Shown here one piece after another: positions 60,921 to 64,000 of a DNA stretch of 64,000 nucleotides. Positions within the stretch are counted from its first letter, which is position 1. Each line of letters starts with the position of its first letter. The stretch is from Lachnospiraceae bacterium P6A3 (GTDB lineage: Bacteria; Bacillota; Clostridia; Lachnospirales; Lachnospiraceae). Below the pieces are notes generated by a model, which saw only the letters and a list, made by a program, of their open reading frames with translations, was not told the origin of the DNA and did not search any database. Location: the NCBI GenBank assembly GCA_000702085.1, contig JNKP01000001.1, positions 62,001 to 126,000 on the forward strand. The letters run 5' to 3'. The position numbers were made by a program, and so were the translations under genes.

Positions 60921-62099
60921 ATGTTTGATTTCAAATATTTCACCCCCACTAAAGTACTCTTCGGAAAAAACACTGAAGACAAAGTAGCTGAGCTTATAAA
61001 AGAATTCGGCGGAACCAAGGTACTGATCCACTACGGCGGAGGAAGCGTTGTGCGCTCGGGACTTCTTAAAAAGGTTACCGATAAGCTCGATGCCGCTGGC
61101 ATTGCTTACGTTACCCTCGGCGGCGCGGTTCCCAATCCTCACCTGGGACTCGTATACGAAGGAATCGAACTTTGCAAAAAAGAAAACGTTGATTTCCTCC
61201 TTGCGGTGGGCGGCGGAAGTGCCATTGATTCTGCAAAAGCCATCGGATACGGACTTGTAAGCGAAGGCGATGTCTGGGATCTTTATGATTACAAGAAAAC
61301 CGCAAAAGGAGCCATGCCTCTCGGCGTAATCCTTACAATTGCCGCAACCGGAAGTGAAATGAGTGATTCATCCGTTATTACAAAAGAGGAAGGCCTTGTT
61401 AAAAGAGGCTACAGCTCGGATTTCGGCCGTCCGAAGTTTGCAATCCTTAACCCGGAGCTTACCATGACTCTTCCCGATTATCAGACAGCATGCGGATGCA
61501 CCGATATCATGATGCATACCATGGAAAGATACTTTACAAACGGCGGAAACATGGAGATAACCGATTCCATGGCAGAGGCACTTCTCCGTACGGTCAAAAA
61601 AAATGCGGTCATTTTACGTGACGATCCGAAAAACTATGATGCCAGAGCCGAGGTTATGTGGGCGGGAAGCCTCTCACACAACGGCCTTACCGGATGCGGT
61701 AATGACGGAGGCGACTGGATGACCCATAAGCTGGAGCACGAACTGGGAGGACTGTTTGATGTAGCCCACGGCGCAGGCCTTGCAGCCATCTGGGGAAGCT
61801 GGGCAAGATACGTATATAAGGACTGTCTCCCCAGATTCAAGAGATATGCTCTCAACGTAATGGAAGTTGAAAACAAAGGTACAGACGAAGAGATCGCACT
61901 TGCGGGTATCGAGGCTATGGAGGACTTCTACAGAAGCATAAATATGCCTACCAATCTCCGCGAACTCGGTATTACCGCAACCGATGAAGATCTTGTAACC
62001 ATGGCTCATAAATGCGCTGTCGGTGTAGGCGGAGGCAAGGGATCCGCCAAGTTCCTTAAAGAGGAAGATATGCTGGCAATCTTCAGAGCAAGCATGTGA
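60921..62099 (+). CDS. Iron-containing alcohol dehydrogenase (butanol dehydrogenase type)
   Basis: 392 residues. It starts FDFKYFTPTKVLFGKN, with the NAD(P) loop LLAVGGGSAIDSAKAIGYG and metal ligands in CGCTDIMMHTMERYF, DWMTHKLEHELGGLFDVAHGAGLA (two parts). It is most like the BdhA/YugJ/YqhD group of NAD(P)H-dependent aldehyde reductases. In a fermenter it would reduce aldehydes such as butyraldehyde to alcohols; the true substrate is unknown. An AAGGAG precedes the ATG. It is the first of a run of plus-strand genes but probably separate from pseI, which is 60 bases on. Confidence 0.94.
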   Translation: MFDFKYFTPTKVLFGKNTEDKVAELIKEFGGTKVLIHYGGGSVVRSGLLKKVTDKLDAAGIAYVTLGGAVPNPHLGLVYEGIELCKKENVDFLLAVGGGSAIDSAKAIGYGLVSEGDVWDLYDYKKTAKGAMPLGVILTIAATGSEMSDSSVITKEEGLVKRGYSSDFGRPKFAILNPELTMTLPDYQTACGCTDIMMHTMERYFTNGGNMEITDSMAEALLRTVKKNAVILRDDPKNYDARAEVMWAGSLSHNGLTGCGNDGGDWMTHKLEHELGGLFDVAHGAGLAAIWGSWARYVYKDCLPRFKRYALNVMEVENKGTDEEIALAGIEAMEDFYRSINMPTNLRELGITATDEDLVTMAHKCAVGVGGGKGSAKFLKEEDMLAIFRASM

Positions 62100-62159
62100 C
62101 AAAAGTGCCCGTAAATGCTAAAATTTTGAGGTATAAAATTACTTTTACGGAGTAAAAAA

Positions 62160-63191
62160 ATGTTTCATTTAAACGAATGTCTTGAAAAAGGCGAAGTATA
62201 TATAATAGCGGAAATGTCCGCAAATCACGGCGGCAGTCTCGAAAATGCCCTCAAGATAGTAAGGGAAGCCAAAAATGCCGGTGCGGATTGTCTGAAGATA
62301 CAGACTTATACTGCCGACAGCCTTACCATCGACTGTGACAATGATTATTTCCGGATAAAAGGCGGACTCTGGAACGGTTATAAGCTTCACGACCTTTATA
62401 ACGAAGCATTGACCCCCTATGAGTGGCACAAAGCAATCAAAGACGAGTGTGACAAGGTCGGGATTGATTTCCTTTCCACTCCCTTCGATAACGATGCCGT
62501 TGATTTCCTGGAAGATCTCGGAATCGAATGCTACAAGATTGCCAGCTTTGAAATGGTCGATCTTCCCCTCATCGAATATGCCGCATCCAAGGGAAAGCCC
62601 ATGATCATATCAACCGGCATGTCTTCTCTTGAAGAGATGCAGGATGCAATAGATGCATGCAAACGCGCAGGTAATGATCAAATAGTTATGCTCAAGTGCT
62701 GCAGCGAATATCCCGCTCCCTGGGAGGATATGCATCTCGGAAACATTCCCGACATGGCCGAAAAGCTGGGATTTCCCATCGGTCTCTCCGATCATTCCGC
62801 AGGAAGTCTGGGTGCAGTGGTCGGAACAGCTCTCGGAGCATGCGTGATTGAAAAGCATATTAAGATTGACGGCGTTGAAAGCGCCGATTCAAAGTTCAGC
62901 ATGACCATCGAAGAATTTGCCTCCATGGTAAAGGATGTAAGAAATGCAACCCTCATCCGTAAAGGTCCATGCTATGAACTTACACAGGGTGAAAAGAATT
63001 CAATGATATTCAGAAGAAGTCTTTTTGCCGTCGAAGATATCAAAGCAGGTGAAAAGTTCACGGAAGAAAATATCGGTGTTATCAGACCCGGGTACGGTAT
63101 CCTTCCCAAGTATAAAAAGGATCTTGTGGGAACCGCAGCAAAGCGCGATATCAAAAGGGGCGAACCCATCACGGCCTACGATCTCAACTGA
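62160..63191 (+). CDS. pseI: Pseudaminic acid synthase-type nonulosonate synthase
   Basis: 343 residues. An N-terminal NeuB TIM barrel (about 10-260) has YIIAEMSANHGGSLENA, ADCLKIQTYTADSLT, YFRIKGGLWNGYKLHDLY and IECYKIASFEMVDLPLI; the YFRIKGGLW stretch is typical of PseI rather than sialic acid synthase. A C-terminal SAF/antifreeze-like domain (about 285-343) follows. PseI condenses a 6-deoxy-hexose derivative with PEP to make pseudaminic acid, often used to glycosylate flagellin. The EF-hand-like gene and a formyltransferase follow directly, and a promoter is not clear. Legionaminic-type activity cannot be excluded. Confidence 0.88.
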   Translation: MFHLNECLEKGEVYIIAEMSANHGGSLENALKIVREAKNAGADCLKIQTYTADSLTIDCDNDYFRIKGGLWNGYKLHDLYNEALTPYEWHKAIKDECDKVGIDFLSTPFDNDAVDFLEDLGIECYKIASFEMVDLPLIEYAASKGKPMIISTGMSSLEEMQDAIDACKRAGNDQIVMLKCCSEYPAPWEDMHLGNIPDMAEKLGFPIGLSDHSAGSLGAVVGTALGACVIEKHIKIDGVESADSKFSMTIEEFASMVKDVRNATLIRKGPCYELTQGEKNSMIFRRSLFAVEDIKAGEKFTEENIGVIRPGYGILPKYKKDLVGTAAKRDIKRGEPITAYDLN

Positions 63192-63223
63192 TTATTCGTT
63201 TTATTTATACGGAGGACATTATC

Positions 63224-63451
63224 ATGGCTGACAAAAAAAGTATTCTCGATGTAAACGGCGACGGAAAAGTTGATCTTAACGATCTTGATGCAGCATCCAA
63301 AAAGACGGGTATCACCGGTATCGACGACCTTGCAAAGCTTGCCAAAAAAGCAGGCATCAACAATGTGGAAGATCTCAAAAAGCTTGCTTCCAAAAACGGC
63401 ATAAACGATCTTGATGATCTGAAAAAATTAGCCGGAAAGCTTGGAATTTAA
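63224..63451 (+). CDS. 75-aa protein with one EF-hand/dockerin-like calcium loop and helical repeats
   Basis: A small protein with a strong GGAGG before its ATG. Residues 9-20 (DVNGDGKVDLND) form a calcium-binding EF-hand or half-dockerin loop with Asp at positions 1, 3, 5 and 9. From residue 30 three short repeats follow with the pattern GI-x2-(I/V/L)-(D/E)DL-x-KLA-x-K (GIDDLAKLAKKA, GINNVEDLKKLASKN, GINDLDDLKKLAGKL). No signal peptide. It lies 32 bases after pseI and 16 before the formyltransferase, so it is part of the sugar cluster. I do not recognise it; an adaptor or calcium-responsive role is a guess. Confidence 0.82.
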   Translation: MADKKSILDVNGDGKVDLNDLDAASKKTGITGIDDLAKLAKKAGINNVEDLKKLASKNGINDLDDLKKLAGKLGI

Positions 63452-63466
63452 GGAAGATCTCTGATA

Positions 63467-64000
63467 ATGATATTACTCTTAAGTAATAATGATAATGTAA
63501 AACTGCTTGAGGATAAGCTGCGGGACAAATACGAAGTTATCCTTTATCACGACAAGATAACTCCCGAATATATCAAGGAAATCAATCCCGAGATAGTTAT
63601 CAGCTACAACTATTCCCACATCGTAAAAGAGGATGTGATCGATCTTTTGGGTGACAGGATCATCAACCTGCACTGTTCTCTTTTACCATGGAATAAGGGA
63701 GCATCTCCCAATATCTGGAGCTTTATAGAAAACACTCCCAAGGGCGTTACGATCCATGTTCTGGAGAAGGGACTGGATACGGGAAGGCTTCTGCTCCAGG
63801 AAGAGGTATTTTTTGATGAAGATACCGAGACCCTGGCTTCATCCTACAACAAGCTTCAGGAAACGATAGTCGATCTTCTCTGTGCAAATTTCGAGGACAT
63901 TCTTGCCGGAAATATCGTTCCCGAAATACAAAAAGGCGAAGGCTCCTATCACAGAACCTCCGACCTTAAAGCACTTCTATGCGGCAGGGAAATCGATTAC
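63467..64000 (+). CDS. Formyltransferase family protein, partial
   Basis: 178 residues are visible; the gene runs off the right edge. The N-terminal Rossmann part is short, with VISYNYSHIVKEDVID. NLHCSLLPWNKGASPNIWSF is the N10-formyl-tetrahydrofolate-binding and catalytic segment (Asn, His and the SLLP loop), and GVTIHVLEKGLDTGRLLLQ has the catalytic Asp. It resembles methionyl-tRNA formyltransferase and sugar N-formyltransferases; placed after pseI it probably formylates an amino sugar or a precursor. The ATG at 63467 follows GGAAG by about 11 bases. Confidence 0.85.
   Translation, partial: MILLLSNNDNVKLLEDKLRDKYEVILYHDKITPEYIKEINPEIVISYNYSHIVKEDVIDLLGDRIINLHCSLLPWNKGASPNIWSFIENTPKGVTIHVLEKGLDTGRLLLQEEVFFDEDTETLASSYNKLQETIVDLLCANFEDILAGNIVPEIQKGEGSYHRTSDLKALLCGREIDY

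Overview
The window looks like a chromosomal segment of an anaerobic, low-to-mid G+C Firmicute of the Lachnospiraceae type (Butyrivibrio/Pseudobutyrivibrio-like). The reasons are an Rnf ferredoxin:NAD oxidoreductase operon, a sodium-pump biotin decarboxylase operon, ATP-dependent PEP carboxykinase, a very large 2-hydroxyacyl-CoA dehydratase activase-like protein, a butanol-dehydrogenase-type alcohol dehydrogenase, ribosomal protein S21, CheR/PilZ and a PseI-type nonulosonate synthase. The genus is inferred from gene content only. Genes are dense, mostly on the minus strand, with many ATGA or TGATG overlaps. I saw no tRNA, rRNA, CRISPR array, prophage or transposase gene.

Layout. 1-8322 (-): YihY/BrkB, pheS, pheT, M18 aminopeptidase, queA, PilZ protein, VanZ-like protein and tyrA (cut by the left edge). 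8335-8560: a structured ncRNA, probably 6S RNA, with a consensus promoter. 8569-13679 (-): pckA, an Xaa-Pro aminopeptidase and thrC. 13712-14500 (+): an AP2/HNH-like protein. 14497-14559: a near-perfect long palindrome. 14560-21037 (-): rnfCDGEAB followed by a membrane-anchored GH25-like protein that appears to lack its catalytic acids. 21263-24237 (+): two paralogous secreted proteins flanking a YprB-like exonuclease, each with its own promoter and terminator. 24314-30734 (-): cheR, then TetR, a second long palindrome, RpiR, a HI0933-type flavoprotein, cmk, ispH and rpsA. 30919-36185 (-): carboxyltransferase, OadG-like lipoprotein, biotin carrier, OadB and OadA. 36386-38911 (-): rpsU, metallophosphoesterase, scpA and scpB. 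39027-44756 (-): glyS, a 62-bp tandem repeat array, alaS and an unknown membrane protein. 44879-52698 (-): rhomboid-like protein, sigma-like protein, a 139-aa unknown, M16C peptidase, DUF4349 lipoprotein, era and recO. 52899-57140 (+): the 1413-aa activase. 57259-60820 (-): radical SAM protein, a polytopic membrane protein, GT2 and a third WYGP-domain secreted protein. 60921-64000 (+): alcohol dehydrogenase, then pseI, a 75-aa EF-hand-like protein and a formyltransferase cut by the right edge.

How it fits together. Two ion-motive systems (Rnf and the OadB-type decarboxylase) sit about 10 kb apart, and PEP carboxykinase works at the same oxaloacetate node, so the window is rich in anaerobic sodium- or proton-coupled energy metabolism. 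The last four genes suggest the start of a surface or flagellin sugar (pseudaminic-acid type) cluster. The least explained parts are the sigma-like/rhomboid-like gene pair, the secreted WYGP family, the EF-hand miniprotein, the 62-bp repeat array and the palindromes with GTGACAGTGGGGACGC arms.
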